NCBI GenBank assembly: GCA_900547475.1
Contig: URGW01000004.1
Span: 72,548-136,547, forward strand
Direction of reading: 5' to 3'
DNA from: an uncultured Clostridium sp.
GTDB lineage: Bacteria; Bacillota; Clostridia; Clostridiales; Clostridiaceae
DNA: 64,000 nucleotides
Within the stretch, counting starts at the first letter, position 1; each line of letters opens with the position of its first letter. Below are positions 34,835 through 44,587 of the stretch, piece by piece. A model generated the notes under the pieces. It saw only the letters and a program-made list of their open reading frames with translations, made no database searches and was not told where the DNA came from. A program made the position numbers and the translations under genes.

Positions 34835-35356
34835 TTAATTTATTTTACAATTTGATATATTAGTCATGTTAATCTTATAAATTATTTTTTTAAAACTAAT
34901 GATAAATTGTAAAATTATCACTCCAACAATTCCACCAATAAAATCTATAACTATATCTCTAACACTACTATTTCTTCCAGGTATGTATAATTGTCTATAC
35001 TCATCTATAACAGCATATAAAAGCACAATAAATAATGTATAAATTATACATTCCCTACTTTTTATATTAAAAGATTTTAAAGTTAAAAATACTATTAAAG
35101 CTAATACTAAAAACTCAAACCCATGTGCAAATTTTCTAATATATTTATTAAGCTTTTTGATAAACTCATCATCATTTCTAGTTATAATTGAATTATCACT
35201 ATTATTAACGTTATTATTAATAACAGATTGAGTTTTATTAATTATCCCTTCTGTTATAAAAACACTTGTATTATTGGATGACTCTCCTGTTTGACTTGTG
35301 TTATAAGCAATAAATCCCATCCAAAATATACAAAATATTATAAATATCTTCTTCAC
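34835..35356 (-). CDS. VanZ-family membrane protein
   Basis: A 173-residue VanZ-like protein. The order is: a membrane segment near the start (FIIFCIFWMGFIAYNTSQTG), a polar loop, the VanZ signature RKFAHGFEFLVLALIVFLTL with the conserved His, then ALIDE-type VIDEYRQLYIPGRNSSVRDI and a last membrane segment. VanZ proteins are linked to low-level teicoplanin resistance or surface-stress tolerance; the biochemical role is unknown. It starts with GTG, 7 bases after GGAGGG. Position next to the capsule locus may matter. Confidence 0.9.
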   Translation of the reverse strand: MKKIFIIFCIFWMGFIAYNTSQTGESSNNTSVFITEGIINKTQSVINNNVNNSDNSIITRNDDEFIKKLNKYIRKFAHGFEFLVLALIVFLTLKSFNIKSRECIIYTLFIVLLYAVIDEYRQLYIPGRNSSVRDIVIDFIGGIVGVIILQFIISFKKIIYKINMTNISNCKIN

Positions 35357-35429
35357 AAATAGCCCTCCTACAGTACTTTTATGAATAGTTAATCACATAA
35401 TTATTTTTTTATAAAATTATTATTAACAC

Positions 35430-35873
35430 TTAAAATACTATACTACATCCCCTAAACTTTTCTAAAACCTTATTATTACAATCATCACCAATATATAAAC
35501 TGCTTATTGCTAATTTTATATTTCTATATAAATCCTCTTCATCAATTTCCATAGTTATAAACTTAGTAATTTCATTACTTATATTAAGAAAAGCTTCACA
35601 ACAACTAGATTTGCTATTTTCATCAACTAAGTTAAATACTAATGCTCTATAAAGAATATATCCATAAGTTACACTCAATTTTATATAATCAATAACTTCA
35701 TTAGATTTAATTTTTTTAAACCTATATTTAATTCTTAGGATGTCTTCTTTACTACATATCTCTTCATTAATAATAAAGTGTATTGCTGCATTTAGAAATT
35801 CTTCTTTTATACTTTCTACTACATTGTTTTCTAAATAATCTATAACTAATTTTTCTATGTTTGAGTTTTGCAT
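35430..35873 (-). CDS. Unrecognised 147-residue helical protein
   Basis: Not recognised. The protein is predicted mostly helical and acidic, with no signal peptide or membrane segment. It has a Cys-Cys pair in SKSSCCEAFLN and another cysteine near the end (FRGCSIVF). AAAGGGGG precedes its ATG, so it is translated. It lies between vanZ (73 bp downstream) and galU (104 bp upstream) on the same strand. Nothing in the neighbours fixes a function. Confidence 0.7.
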   Translation of the reverse strand: MQNSNIEKLVIDYLENNVVESIKEEFLNAAIHFIINEEICSKEDILRIKYRFKKIKSNEVIDYIKLSVTYGYILYRALVFNLVDENSKSSCCEAFLNISNEITKFITMEIDEEDLYRNIKLAISSLYIGDDCNNKVLEKFRGCSIVF

Positions 35874-35929
35874 TTATTTTACCCCCTTTAAATTCTTAGC
35901 TTATACTAATAAATATATTATACACTAAA

Positions 35930-35961
35930 GAAATAAGCCATACAAAAGTATGACTTATTAT
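35930..35961 (-). terminator. Terminator of galU
   Basis: AATAAG-CATAC / GTATG-CTTATT arms around an AAAA loop, 17 bp after the galU stop, with TTTCTTT beyond on the minus strand. Confidence 0.6.
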
Positions 35962-35977
35962 AATGACTTAAATATTT

Positions 35978-36850
35978 TTATTTTAAAATCCCTGTTAAAT
36001 ATTCAATAAATCCCTCTCTTAACTCTTCTTTTCTAAGAGCATATTCAACTGTAGCTTGAAGGAAGCCAAGCTTATCCCCTACATCATATCTTCTTCCTTC
36101 AAAATCATATGCATACATTGCTTCATGTTCAATAAGCTTAAGTAATGCATCTGTAAGTTGAATTTCATTTCCTTTACCAGGTTTAGTATTTTCTAATATT
36201 TCAAATATTTTTGGTGTAATTATATATCTACCTAATATTGCAACATTAGATGGTGATTCTTCTACTGATGGTTTTTCTACTAGGTCTTTAACCTTGTATA
36301 CTCTATCTTCAATATGTAATCCACCAACTATACCATACTTATTAACATCTTGTGGTGCTACTGTTTGTACTCCTAAAACTGAAGTTTTATACTCACCATA
36401 GCAATCAATAAGTTGCTTTAAACATGGTTTTTGATCATTATAAACAACATCATCACCAAGAAGTACTGCAAAAGGTTCATCTCCAACGAAAGTCTTTGCA
36501 CAAAGGATAGCATGTCCTAATCCTCTTGGTTGTTTTTGTCTTATGAAATGAACGTTAACCATATCTGATATTTCTCTAACCATTTCAAGCATTTGTTTTT
36601 TTCCTGCTTTTTCAAGCTCTATTTCTAGCTCAACACTTCTATCAAAATGGTCTTCTATACTCTTTTTATTTCTTCCTGTTATTATAAGAATCTCTTCTAT
36701 ACCTGATGCAACACACTCTTCTATTATGTATTGTAAAGTTGGCTTATCAACTATTGGTAACATTTCCTTTGGTTGTGCTTTTGTTGCAGGTAAGAATCTT
36801 GTTCCCAGACCTGCTGCTGGTATTATTGCTTTTCTTATTTTCTTTTCCAT
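35978..36850 (-). CDS. galU: UTP-glucose-1-phosphate uridylyltransferase
   Basis: A full-length 290-residue GalU: GLGTRFLPATKAQPKEMLP (14-32), the DKPTLQYIIEE stretch, LLGDDVVYN with the metal-binding aspartates, and VEKPSVEESPSN. It converts UTP and glucose-1-phosphate to UDP-glucose in the cytoplasm, a precursor for capsule sugars and glycolipids. It closes the distal end of the capsule region on the minus strand. A second galU starts at the left edge of the window (175), so the genome has at least two. Confidence 0.96.
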   Translation of the reverse strand: MEKKIRKAIIPAAGLGTRFLPATKAQPKEMLPIVDKPTLQYIIEECVASGIEEILIITGRNKKSIEDHFDRSVELEIELEKAGKKQMLEMVREISDMVNVHFIRQKQPRGLGHAILCAKTFVGDEPFAVLLGDDVVYNDQKPCLKQLIDCYGEYKTSVLGVQTVAPQDVNKYGIVGGLHIEDRVYKVKDLVEKPSVEESPSNVAILGRYIITPKIFEILENTKPGKGNEIQLTDALLKLIEHEAMYAYDFEGRRYDVGDKLGFLQATVEYALRKEELREGFIEYLTGILK

Positions 36851-37008
36851 ATTTTTTTACCCTTTTTAATTAAATTTTATATTATTTATTCAATTATATT
36901 TCCATATCTAATTTCTTAAAGGTACTGTAAAAATATATATTTTTTATGTTTTTACAAATTATCGCTAAAAAATTTTACTACTTTAGATATTCATCGAAAA
37001 TAATGAAA

Positions 37009-37164
37009 CTATCCTCTTATTTCTAAAGAATATGTATATGAATATATTCCAATATTATCTACACCTAAAACCCTAGAAATATATGGAGTTGAAACTAATG
37101 GAATTATAAAAGTAAATACCTGATAAATTACATTATATATAAAGTTTTTATTTGTACTTTTCAT
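37009..37164 (-). pseudogene. Truncated 5' copy of the flippase gene
   Basis: The first 47 or so codons of the flippase at 38737-40143 are repeated exactly (through IGIYSYTYSL), then the frame runs into EIRG and a stop. It is the tail of the 1,274-bp direct repeat (37023-38296). It encodes only the first membrane helix and has no function as a transporter. Confidence 0.9.
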
Positions 37165-38296
37165 TTTATTCAATATTCCTCAAACTTTCTCTAAGATAAT
37201 CAATAGATTTCTTTTTTAAAATATGAATATTTTTTTCGTAATCAGTATAATCAACATCTCCTAGATAGTTGAAATTATCATCAAAATCATATGGAATAAG
37301 CCTATTCTCCATATTTAACTGTTTTAGTAATGTTATTACTCTATCATCATTTCCATACATTTCACCATTTTTAATTGTAATAAACTTTTTTCGGTATATC
37401 GTTGAAAAAATAGTTCCATGATAAGATGTTGTTAATACAAGTTCTGCATTTTTAATTAAATTTAAATATATAGAAGGACTTTCATATTCTGGTAAAATAA
37501 ATCCAAAACTTTTAATAAGCTTAAAGTAATATGATTTTGTACTCCAAGTAATTACTTTCAAATTATATTTATCCGCTATTTTTTTAACAAATTTACACAT
37601 TTCCCTATCAAATGATGGAGAATAAAAAAATATATATTTATCCTTATCTTGAAGAGAATTATCCTCGATTTTTTTATAATCCTCTGCAGTTAATAATAAT
37701 GTTGGATCTAAAAGCACTGGAACATCAATTCCAATCATTTCCTTAATCCACTTTTGTCCATTATTTTCTCTAATAGATAGACAGTCAAACCCCTTTAAAT
37801 AATTACAATATTTTTCTTTATCATCTGTATAATCAGATATTTTTTTTGCACCAAAACTTGGCGTATATGCTATTTTCTTTGCCTCTTTAACCCATGGTAA
37901 AAAATATGCATCATCATAATCTTTTATTGTAATATTCCAAATTTGATCACTACCTGCAATTACCGCTTTATATCCCTCTTCAGATATTTCAGACCCTTTT
38001 GTATATTCTTTACTTAAAACGAAATTTTTTTTCTTAAACTCTTCATATTTTTGATTATTACGTTCAATCTTATTTATTACCGGCATAGTAAGTATATTTT
38101 TTATAATATTTTTTATTGAATCGTTCTTAAATCTAGTAGCATAAAGTTCTTTTTGTCCTTCAGAAGAAAAATCAACTATTTCCGCCTGATACCCTAATTT
38201 ATGTACAGCTGTTTGTATTGCATACGATTCTAACATAGAACCACAATTATACGAATTGTGAAAAGTTATTATTCCAATTTTCATTTTATTTCTCCT
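37023..38296. repeat. 1,274-bp direct repeat, copy A
   Basis: Appears identical to 40002-41275 (offset 2,979 bp, same orientation). It contains the complete pyruvyl-transferase gene and the 5' end of the flippase gene. The ends are sharp: similarity stops abruptly on both sides. Confidence 0.93.
37166..38284 (-). CDS. Polysaccharide pyruvyl transferase family protein, copy A
   Basis: A 372-residue protein of the polysaccharide pyruvyl transferase (CsaB/WcaK/PssM) family. Marks: GIITFHNSYNCGSMLESYAI near the start, AGSDQIWN, VLLDPTLLLT, and LVLTTSYHGTIFS with the conserved His. These enzymes commonly transfer pyruvate from PEP to a sugar to form a ketal, adding negative charge to capsule. The protein is identical in sequence to the copy at 40145-41263. 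AGGAG lies before the ATG inside the repeat, but the DNA upstream differs from copy B: here there is a 450-bp gap and no adjoining glycosyltransferase. Confidence 0.9.
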   Translation of the reverse strand: MKIGIITFHNSYNCGSMLESYAIQTAVHKLGYQAEIVDFSSEGQKELYATRFKNDSIKNIIKNILTMPVINKIERNNQKYEEFKKKNFVLSKEYTKGSEISEEGYKAVIAGSDQIWNITIKDYDDAYFLPWVKEAKKIAYTPSFGAKKISDYTDDKEKYCNYLKGFDCLSIRENNGQKWIKEMIGIDVPVLLDPTLLLTAEDYKKIEDNSLQDKDKYIFFYSPSFDREMCKFVKKIADKYNLKVITWSTKSYYFKLIKSFGFILPEYESPSIYLNLIKNAELVLTTSYHGTIFSTIYRKKFITIKNGEMYGNDDRVITLLKQLNMENRLIPYDFDDNFNYLGDVDYTDYEKNIHILKKKSIDYLRESLRNIE

Positions 38297-38736
38297 AGTA
38301 TAATGTTTTTTGTAGTTAGTTTTAAGTTAATTTCCAATACCTAAACTTGCTACAATTAAAAAAGGATTACTGGAAATTCAAAAAACATCTTAGAATTAAT
38401 CCTAAATGTTAATATTGGTGTATTAAATTATTGGAACATATATATTCGAATTTTCTTTGCTTACCAAATTGATAGTTATTCTTAAAAACAACATTTCTCT
38501 AATTGTACTTTTACCTTTTAATTTAATAATTATTGTGATTATTATTTATATTAGTATAGTAGATAATTTTTATCATAATTAATAATTTAATTCTTATTAT
38601 TGATAAAATATTTATACATTACTAATTAGGTATAATCTTCAATACTAATTTTTCTAAATTAATTACTTTAGTCATTAATTCAAATTCAAACAGAAAAATA
38701 TTTAAATAATCTCTAACAATTTAAATAAATACATTC
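38297..38736. other. Intergenic stretch between the flippase and copy A
   Basis: 440 bp of AT-rich DNA with no supported gene on either strand. It lies between two repeat copies, downstream of the flippase stop. A promoter for copy A may sit here; none is clear. Confidence 0.5.
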
Positions 38737-40143
38737 TTATTTATTTTTTTTGTTTATACCTAAAAAGTCATTTAAGATATATTTATAGTTAATAATAAAA
38801 TAAATAACTATTGCATTAAATACTTGTACTATTATTTTCACATAAATATTTTCTATTAAGCTACCTATTACAATCAAATAAATCATAATAATAAATGATT
38901 TTAATATTATTGGAATTATTTTTTTTAAATTTCTTAAATAGTTAATTTGTTTTTTAGTATATATAACTTGATACAACAAAACTGAAAATTCTGCAGCAAT
39001 CGTTCCAATACAAGCTCCATATGCTCCATAATTTTTTATAAGAATAATATTAAACATCAAATTAATTATTGCTCCAATCACTGTTGACATAACATATATT
39101 TTATTTTTTGATTTAGGTATTAAATAATTACTTCTTATAATATTTGTCATCGATCCAAACACTATTGTTGGTAATAAAAGTATTATTATATTTGCTGTTT
39201 TTAAAAATTCTTCTCCAAAAAACATTATTGTAAAATCTTTAGAAATCACAAATAACCCCAATACCATAGGTATTATAAAAAAATAACATAAATAGAATGT
39301 TGATGAAAATTTATTATCTAATTCTTTATCACTAGATTTTGCTATATGGGGCATCATCACAGTTCCTAATGCACTAACAAAACTAATAGGTATATTAATA
39401 ATTTTTTCTGCACTCTCATAATATCCAAGCTCTGTTGTATTGGCAAAAAAACCTATCATAGTTTTATCCATAACTCTATATACACTATATGATATTACTG
39501 GTATAAAAAGCATTAAACACTGAGGTAAGTGAGAAAATATTTCTTTTAAAGACACCTTGCAAAAGGAAACTCTTTTTCTAATAAATATCCATAAATATAC
39601 TTGACTAATCAATGTGCTAATGCTCATAATTAAAGTATATAACCATAAGTCATTGCTGCTTTTAACTAAAGCAAAAATTAATACTAACGATAATATCTTT
39701 ATTATAACATTTCTTGATATTGTAATTTTAAACTCTTCCATCCCAAAAAAGAACCAATTAATATCAAATGCACTAGATATTAAAAATATAGATTGAATTA
39801 CCAAAATTCCTTTATGATCATAATTATAAAATATTATAAAATTATAAAATATTATAATCATTAGAATATTACAAATTAATTGCAAAAAGTAAATAGAAAA
39901 AAACTTTTGTGATAATTTCTTTCTATCAGAACTACATTTCGCTATCTCTCGAGCACCATAATTATTTATACCTAACATTGATGCAAGCATAAAATAATAT
40001 ACTAAAGAATATGTATATGAATATATTCCAATATTATCTACACCTAAAACCCTAGAAATATATGGAGTTGAAACTAATGGAATTATAAAAGTAAATACCT
40101 GATAAATTACATTATATATAAAGTTTTTATTTGTACTTTTCAT
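38737..40143 (-). CDS. Polysaccharide flippase (Wzx type)
   Basis: A 468-residue protein with about 12-14 membrane segments and the opening of the polysaccharide-synthesis transporter family (NVIYQVFTFIIPLVSTPYISRVLG). It moves lipid-linked repeat units across the membrane in Wzy-dependent capsule synthesis. I start it at ATG 40143, one base after the stop of the pyruvyl transferase; a TTG at 40152 overlapping that gene is an alternative with GAGG nearby. Its first 140 bp are inside the 1,274-bp repeat, so a loop-out between the copies would remove the rest of the gene. Confidence 0.93.
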   Translation of the reverse strand: MKSTNKNFIYNVIYQVFTFIIPLVSTPYISRVLGVDNIGIYSYTYSLVYYFMLASMLGINNYGAREIAKCSSDRKKLSQKFFSIYFLQLICNILMIIIFYNFIIFYNYDHKGILVIQSIFLISSAFDINWFFFGMEEFKITISRNVIIKILSLVLIFALVKSSNDLWLYTLIMSISTLISQVYLWIFIRKRVSFCKVSLKEIFSHLPQCLMLFIPVISYSVYRVMDKTMIGFFANTTELGYYESAEKIINIPISFVSALGTVMMPHIAKSSDKELDNKFSSTFYLCYFFIIPMVLGLFVISKDFTIMFFGEEFLKTANIIILLLPTIVFGSMTNIIRSNYLIPKSKNKIYVMSTVIGAIINLMFNIILIKNYGAYGACIGTIAAEFSVLLYQVIYTKKQINYLRNLKKIIPIILKSFIIMIYLIVIGSLIENIYVKIIVQVFNAIVIYFIINYKYILNDFLGINKKNK

Positions 40144-41275
40144 TTTATTCAATATTCCTCAAACTTTCTCTAAGATAATCAATAGATTTCTTTTTTAAAA
40201 TATGAATATTTTTTTCGTAATCAGTATAATCAACATCTCCTAGATAGTTGAAATTATCATCAAAATCATATGGAATAAGCCTATTCTCCATATTTAACTG
40301 TTTTAGTAATGTTATTACTCTATCATCATTTCCATACATTTCACCATTTTTAATTGTAATAAACTTTTTTCGGTATATCGTTGAAAAAATAGTTCCATGA
40401 TAAGATGTTGTTAATACAAGTTCTGCATTTTTAATTAAATTTAAATATATAGAAGGACTTTCATATTCTGGTAAAATAAATCCAAAACTTTTAATAAGCT
40501 TAAAGTAATATGATTTTGTACTCCAAGTAATTACTTTCAAATTATATTTATCCGCTATTTTTTTAACAAATTTACACATTTCCCTATCAAATGATGGAGA
40601 ATAAAAAAATATATATTTATCCTTATCTTGAAGAGAATTATCCTCGATTTTTTTATAATCCTCTGCAGTTAATAATAATGTTGGATCTAAAAGCACTGGA
40701 ACATCAATTCCAATCATTTCCTTAATCCACTTTTGTCCATTATTTTCTCTAATAGATAGACAGTCAAACCCCTTTAAATAATTACAATATTTTTCTTTAT
40801 CATCTGTATAATCAGATATTTTTTTTGCACCAAAACTTGGCGTATATGCTATTTTCTTTGCCTCTTTAACCCATGGTAAAAAATATGCATCATCATAATC
40901 TTTTATTGTAATATTCCAAATTTGATCACTACCTGCAATTACCGCTTTATATCCCTCTTCAGATATTTCAGACCCTTTTGTATATTCTTTACTTAAAACG
41001 AAATTTTTTTTCTTAAACTCTTCATATTTTTGATTATTACGTTCAATCTTATTTATTACCGGCATAGTAAGTATATTTTTTATAATATTTTTTATTGAAT
41101 CGTTCTTAAATCTAGTAGCATAAAGTTCTTTTTGTCCTTCAGAAGAAAAATCAACTATTTCCGCCTGATACCCTAATTTATGTACAGCTGTTTGTATTGC
41201 ATACGATTCTAACATAGAACCACAATTATACGAATTGTGAAAAGTTATTATTCCAATTTTCATTTTATTTCTCCT
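40002..41275. repeat. 1,274-bp direct repeat, copy B
   Basis: Partner of 37023-38296. This copy lies in the intact gene order (glycosyltransferase - pyruvyl transferase - flippase), so it is probably the ancestral one. Confidence 0.93.
40145..41263 (-). CDS. Polysaccharide pyruvyl transferase family protein, copy B
   Basis: A 372-residue protein identical to copy A (37166-38284), with the same NSYNCGSMLES, AGSDQIWN and TTSYHGTIF marks. It lies 16 bp after the GT2 gene at 41280 and touches the flippase gene, so it is in the capsule operon proper. Predicted to modify a repeat-unit sugar with pyruvate in the cytoplasm. Confidence 0.9.
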   Translation of the reverse strand: MKIGIITFHNSYNCGSMLESYAIQTAVHKLGYQAEIVDFSSEGQKELYATRFKNDSIKNIIKNILTMPVINKIERNNQKYEEFKKKNFVLSKEYTKGSEISEEGYKAVIAGSDQIWNITIKDYDDAYFLPWVKEAKKIAYTPSFGAKKISDYTDDKEKYCNYLKGFDCLSIRENNGQKWIKEMIGIDVPVLLDPTLLLTAEDYKKIEDNSLQDKDKYIFFYSPSFDREMCKFVKKIADKYNLKVITWSTKSYYFKLIKSFGFILPEYESPSIYLNLIKNAELVLTTSYHGTIFSTIYRKKFITIKNGEMYGNDDRVITLLKQLNMENRLIPYDFDDNFNYLGDVDYTDYEKNIHILKKKSIDYLRESLRNIE

Positions 41276-41279
41276 TCAC

Positions 41280-42308
41280 CTAAATCTTTACTCTTATTCC
41301 ATTTTTATTTTTTATATAATAGACAGCCTTTACTCTACAAAAAATTTTCATTATAAATATTGGTAAAACTATCATTTCACTTTTTAAACATCCTAATACA
41401 ATTCTTTGTATACTTGATAAATCCTGCATATAACTTTTTAAATCTTTTAATACCAATTTATATTCATTCTTTTCTTTAAAATATAGTATAGGATCTTTAA
41501 TTATTTTCCCTTCTGCTAATGCAACTCTATACATGATTGAATATAATCCAGTTAATAATGACTTTTTATAAATATAAACCCAATCTTTATTTTCGTTTAA
41601 ATTATTATTACATAATAATTCCCAAAAAATTTTATGGAAATATTCTTCTGTGTCAACTATTTTCAAGTTAAACTTATTTGTTGATGATTGCATATTTTTA
41701 AAAAAACAATAATATGATTTATTTACACCTACTATTTTGTGTGCTTTTATAAAGACTTCACAATTAAATAACATATCCTCTCCATTAATCATTCCCGTAT
41801 TAAAAAATATATTATTACTAATCAAAAATTTTCTTGAATATATTTTTGAAAAAACCCAGCATAATGAGCTCCCTGCTTCCTTCAAAGCATTAGAACCAAT
41901 TGCAGCCTTTGCACATTCAAACCTATCATATTCTTGTTCAGAAATTTTATTACTTAAAAGAATAACATCAGCAGAATTATTTTTTTGAATTGATTCCATT
42001 AGTATATCATCCCAGTTTTCAATCATGAAATCATCTGAATCCAAGAAAACAATCCAATCGCTTTTTGCGTTTTCAAGTCCTCTATTCCTAGCCGCACTTA
42101 CACCTGCATTCTCCTGATATATATATTTCACATTATTAGAATTTTTCATAAATTCATTACACAATTTTTCACTTGAATCAGTTGAACCATCATTAACAAG
42201 AATAACCTCTATATCTTCATTTCTTTTTTCAATACACTTAAATACTACTGGTAAAAATTTTTCTGAATTATAAATTGGAATTATTACTGTTAAAGTTTTA
42301 TTACCCAT
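41280..42308 (-). CDS. Glycosyltransferase family 2
   Basis: A 342-residue GT-A fold enzyme: VIIPIYNSEKFLP, VNDGSTDSS, QENAGVSAARNRGLENA, FLDSDDFM (metal-binding DSDD). The helical C-terminus is typical of capsule GT2s. It adds one sugar to the lipid-linked repeat unit at the inner membrane face. It sits between the polymerase (7 bp upstream) and the pyruvyl transferase. Donor and linkage cannot be predicted. Confidence 0.92.
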   Translation of the reverse strand: MGNKTLTVIIPIYNSEKFLPVVFKCIEKRNEDIEVILVNDGSTDSSEKLCNEFMKNSNNVKYIYQENAGVSAARNRGLENAKSDWIVFLDSDDFMIENWDDILMESIQKNNSADVILLSNKISEQEYDRFECAKAAIGSNALKEAGSSLCWVFSKIYSRKFLISNNIFFNTGMINGEDMLFNCEVFIKAHKIVGVNKSYYCFFKNMQSSTNKFNLKIVDTEEYFHKIFWELLCNNNLNENKDWVYIYKKSLLTGLYSIMYRVALAEGKIIKDPILYFKEKNEYKLVLKDLKSYMQDLSSIQRIVLGCLKSEMIVLPIFIMKIFCRVKAVYYIKNKNGIRVKI

Positions 42309-42315
42309 TTTTTCC

Positions 42316-43515
42316 CTACCCTTCTAGAAAGTTCATTATATTTACATTTTGGTTTTTTTTACAAATTGAATCTATATGCCAAACCATAAAATAAATCATA
42401 TACATAGAAGGATCAACATATACTTCTACAATTAATGCAATCTGTAGTGCCAAATATAATGCTGAAACAATTTGTGTAACTTCAAATCTAGAGTACCTCA
42501 TTGTTTTTTTTACTAACATAATATTTATTATCAAGTATAATATTATCAATATTATACCACCAATATATAAATATTCTAATATTTGATTGTGTGCTGATAT
42601 GATTGAATTAGAAGAATACAATTGATGCTTTACATCATAACTCTGTTCTCCCCACCCCATTATAGGATGCTGCGATATTGCATTTAATGCTCTATCCCAT
42701 AAACCTGTTCTATATGTTAGATTTATATCTTTTTTTAGTATAACAACAATTATATATGAAAATAAATATTGTAATCTAAATATAGGTATAGCAAAGAACA
42801 TTATAATTATCACAAATAAATATGTACGCATATTAAATATTTTATATTTTTTTCTGATAAATGGTATTAAAACTATAATAAATAATACACCAAGACACAA
42901 AATACCTGTTCCTGATTTTACATATATTGCACTAATAATGGTAATAATTAACAACAATACTCTTCTAAAATTAACTTTATCAAACTTACACAAAATCAAA
43001 GTAATTCCTGTAGATGGAAGAAAATATATTAAATGTTTATTTTTAAATCCCAAAAACCAATTTTCTGTTGTTTCCCCTATAACTCCTGTACTATACATAC
43101 CATTAGGAAATAATAATAAAGTAATAAAATTAATATAAATAAAAATTTCAAAAACATAATACATATTTTTATATAATTTCATTGGATTATTAGAGTAAAT
43201 TTCAAATATAGCAGCAATTGAAATTATAATAACTGCCATTTTTATCGAATAAGGTGCACTCCCCCCTCTAATAATTGTTACCAATACTATCCATGTTTCA
43301 AATGCAATCCATATTAAATTGAATTTACTAAAATGTGCTCTAAATATTAGTTTACTAACTAATATCAAAGATATTAAAACTCTATAAATATCATAAAACT
43401 TATTTATGTATGAAAATCTTAATAAGAATTCTGGCCTTATAAAGGCCAGCATACACAAAAATATAAAAACAGAATCTTTACTAATCTTAAAATTATTTGT
43501 AAATTTCATAGTCAC
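42316..43515 (-). CDS. O-antigen ligase/polymerase-like membrane protein (Wzy type)
   Basis: A 399-residue protein with about 10-12 membrane helices and a large outer loop holding GWGEQSYDVKHQLYSSNS then SAHNQILEYLYIGG, the usual Wzy/O-antigen-ligase pattern (GxGxxxx...SAHNxxLE). In a capsule operon with flippase and CpsC/CpsD the role is polymerisation of repeat units on the outer face. It sits between two GT2 genes, with gaps of 7 and 4 bp. Confidence 0.88.
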   Translation of the reverse strand: MTMKFTNNFKISKDSVFIFLCMLAFIRPEFLLRFSYINKFYDIYRVLISLILVSKLIFRAHFSKFNLIWIAFETWIVLVTIIRGGSAPYSIKMAVIIISIAAIFEIYSNNPMKLYKNMYYVFEIFIYINFITLLLFPNGMYSTGVIGETTENWFLGFKNKHLIYFLPSTGITLILCKFDKVNFRRVLLLIITIISAIYVKSGTGILCLGVLFIIVLIPFIRKKYKIFNMRTYLFVIIIMFFAIPIFRLQYLFSYIIVVILKKDINLTYRTGLWDRALNAISQHPIMGWGEQSYDVKHQLYSSNSIISAHNQILEYLYIGGIILIILYLIINIMLVKKTMRYSRFEVTQIVSALYLALQIALIVEVYVDPSMYMIYFMVWHIDSICKKNQNVNIMNFLEG

Positions 43516-43519
43516 TACC

Positions 43520-44542
43520 TCATTTTCTTAATCTTGATAAAGTATAGAGAATTTTAATTCCTCGATAAGATTTATTTATATAGAATTTTCGTAATAACTT
43601 ATATTGAAATTTTAATTTATTCTCATTAACATTATAAAATGCGTCATACCAAACTTGATTACTGAAAGATTTTTTTAATATTTCTATTTTCTTGATTTTA
43701 TCTATGTATGACTTTTTATGCATTAAAAATAATTTAATCCACATCATATATGCATATAAAACAGCAATATTATAAGGTTCATTTCCTAAATTATATCTTT
43801 CACATCGAATCTTACACTTTTCTAAGTAAATGAATACTTCTTTATCATAGTTACTATGGAATTTTTCCATTGCTGAATTAGGATGTATAATATAATTATA
43901 TCCAGCATATTCTACTAATAATATTCTATGTGCATTATCTAACACATCCATATTAAACAATGCATCTTCTCGTATAGAAATTTCTCTTTCAAATCTTATA
44001 TCTTTAACTATTGATTTTTTTAATAATTTAGCAAATGGATAACCCAAAACTTGTAAATCTATATTACTCTCTTCTAAAGTGCAATTATCTATTAATGAAC
44101 ACATTAAATCTTTTATATCATGTTTTTCTAATATTTTCTTTCCACAATTATTAGTTTTTAATGTAACCTCAGTCCCATTTATCATTCTTATACCTGAGTA
44201 GATAATATCGACTTCATTCTTAATTGAATAATTATATAAGGTTTCAATATAATCTTTTTCGATATAATCATCACTATCTACAAAACAAATCCATTCTCCC
44301 TGTGCATTATCTATACCAAAATTTCTGCTATCAGAAACACCAGAATTTTTCTTTTGTATAATTTTAATTCTCTTATCAATTTTCAAAAATTCTTTGATAA
44401 TATCTGTAGAATTATCTGTAGAACCATCATCAATCACAATAATCTCTAATGTTTTATAGGTCTGTTCAATTATACTTTTAAGACATCGCTCTATATACTT
44501 TGAAGCATTATACATCGGTATTATAACTGATATTAAATCCAT
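43520..44542 (-). CDS. Glycosyltransferase family 2
   Basis: A 340-residue GT2: SVIIPMYNASKYIERCLKSI, IDDGSTDNSTDI, QKKNSGVSDSRNFGIDNA, CFVDSDDYI. A diverged paralogue of the enzyme at 41280, so it probably adds a different residue. It is 45 bp downstream of a GT4 gene and 4 bp upstream of the polymerase gene. Confidence 0.92.
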   Translation of the reverse strand: MDLISVIIPMYNASKYIERCLKSIIEQTYKTLEIIVIDDGSTDNSTDIIKEFLKIDKRIKIIQKKNSGVSDSRNFGIDNAQGEWICFVDSDDYIEKDYIETLYNYSIKNEVDIIYSGIRMINGTEVTLKTNNCGKKILEKHDIKDLMCSLIDNCTLEESNIDLQVLGYPFAKLLKKSIVKDIRFEREISIREDALFNMDVLDNAHRILLVEYAGYNYIIHPNSAMEKFHSNYDKEVFIYLEKCKIRCERYNLGNEPYNIAVLYAYMMWIKLFLMHKKSYIDKIKKIEILKKSFSNQVWYDAFYNVNENKLKFQYKLLRKFYINKSYRGIKILYTLSRLRK

Positions 44543-44587
44543 AATTCTATCCTTTCCTAATACTTCTCTAAATTATATTGATTCATT

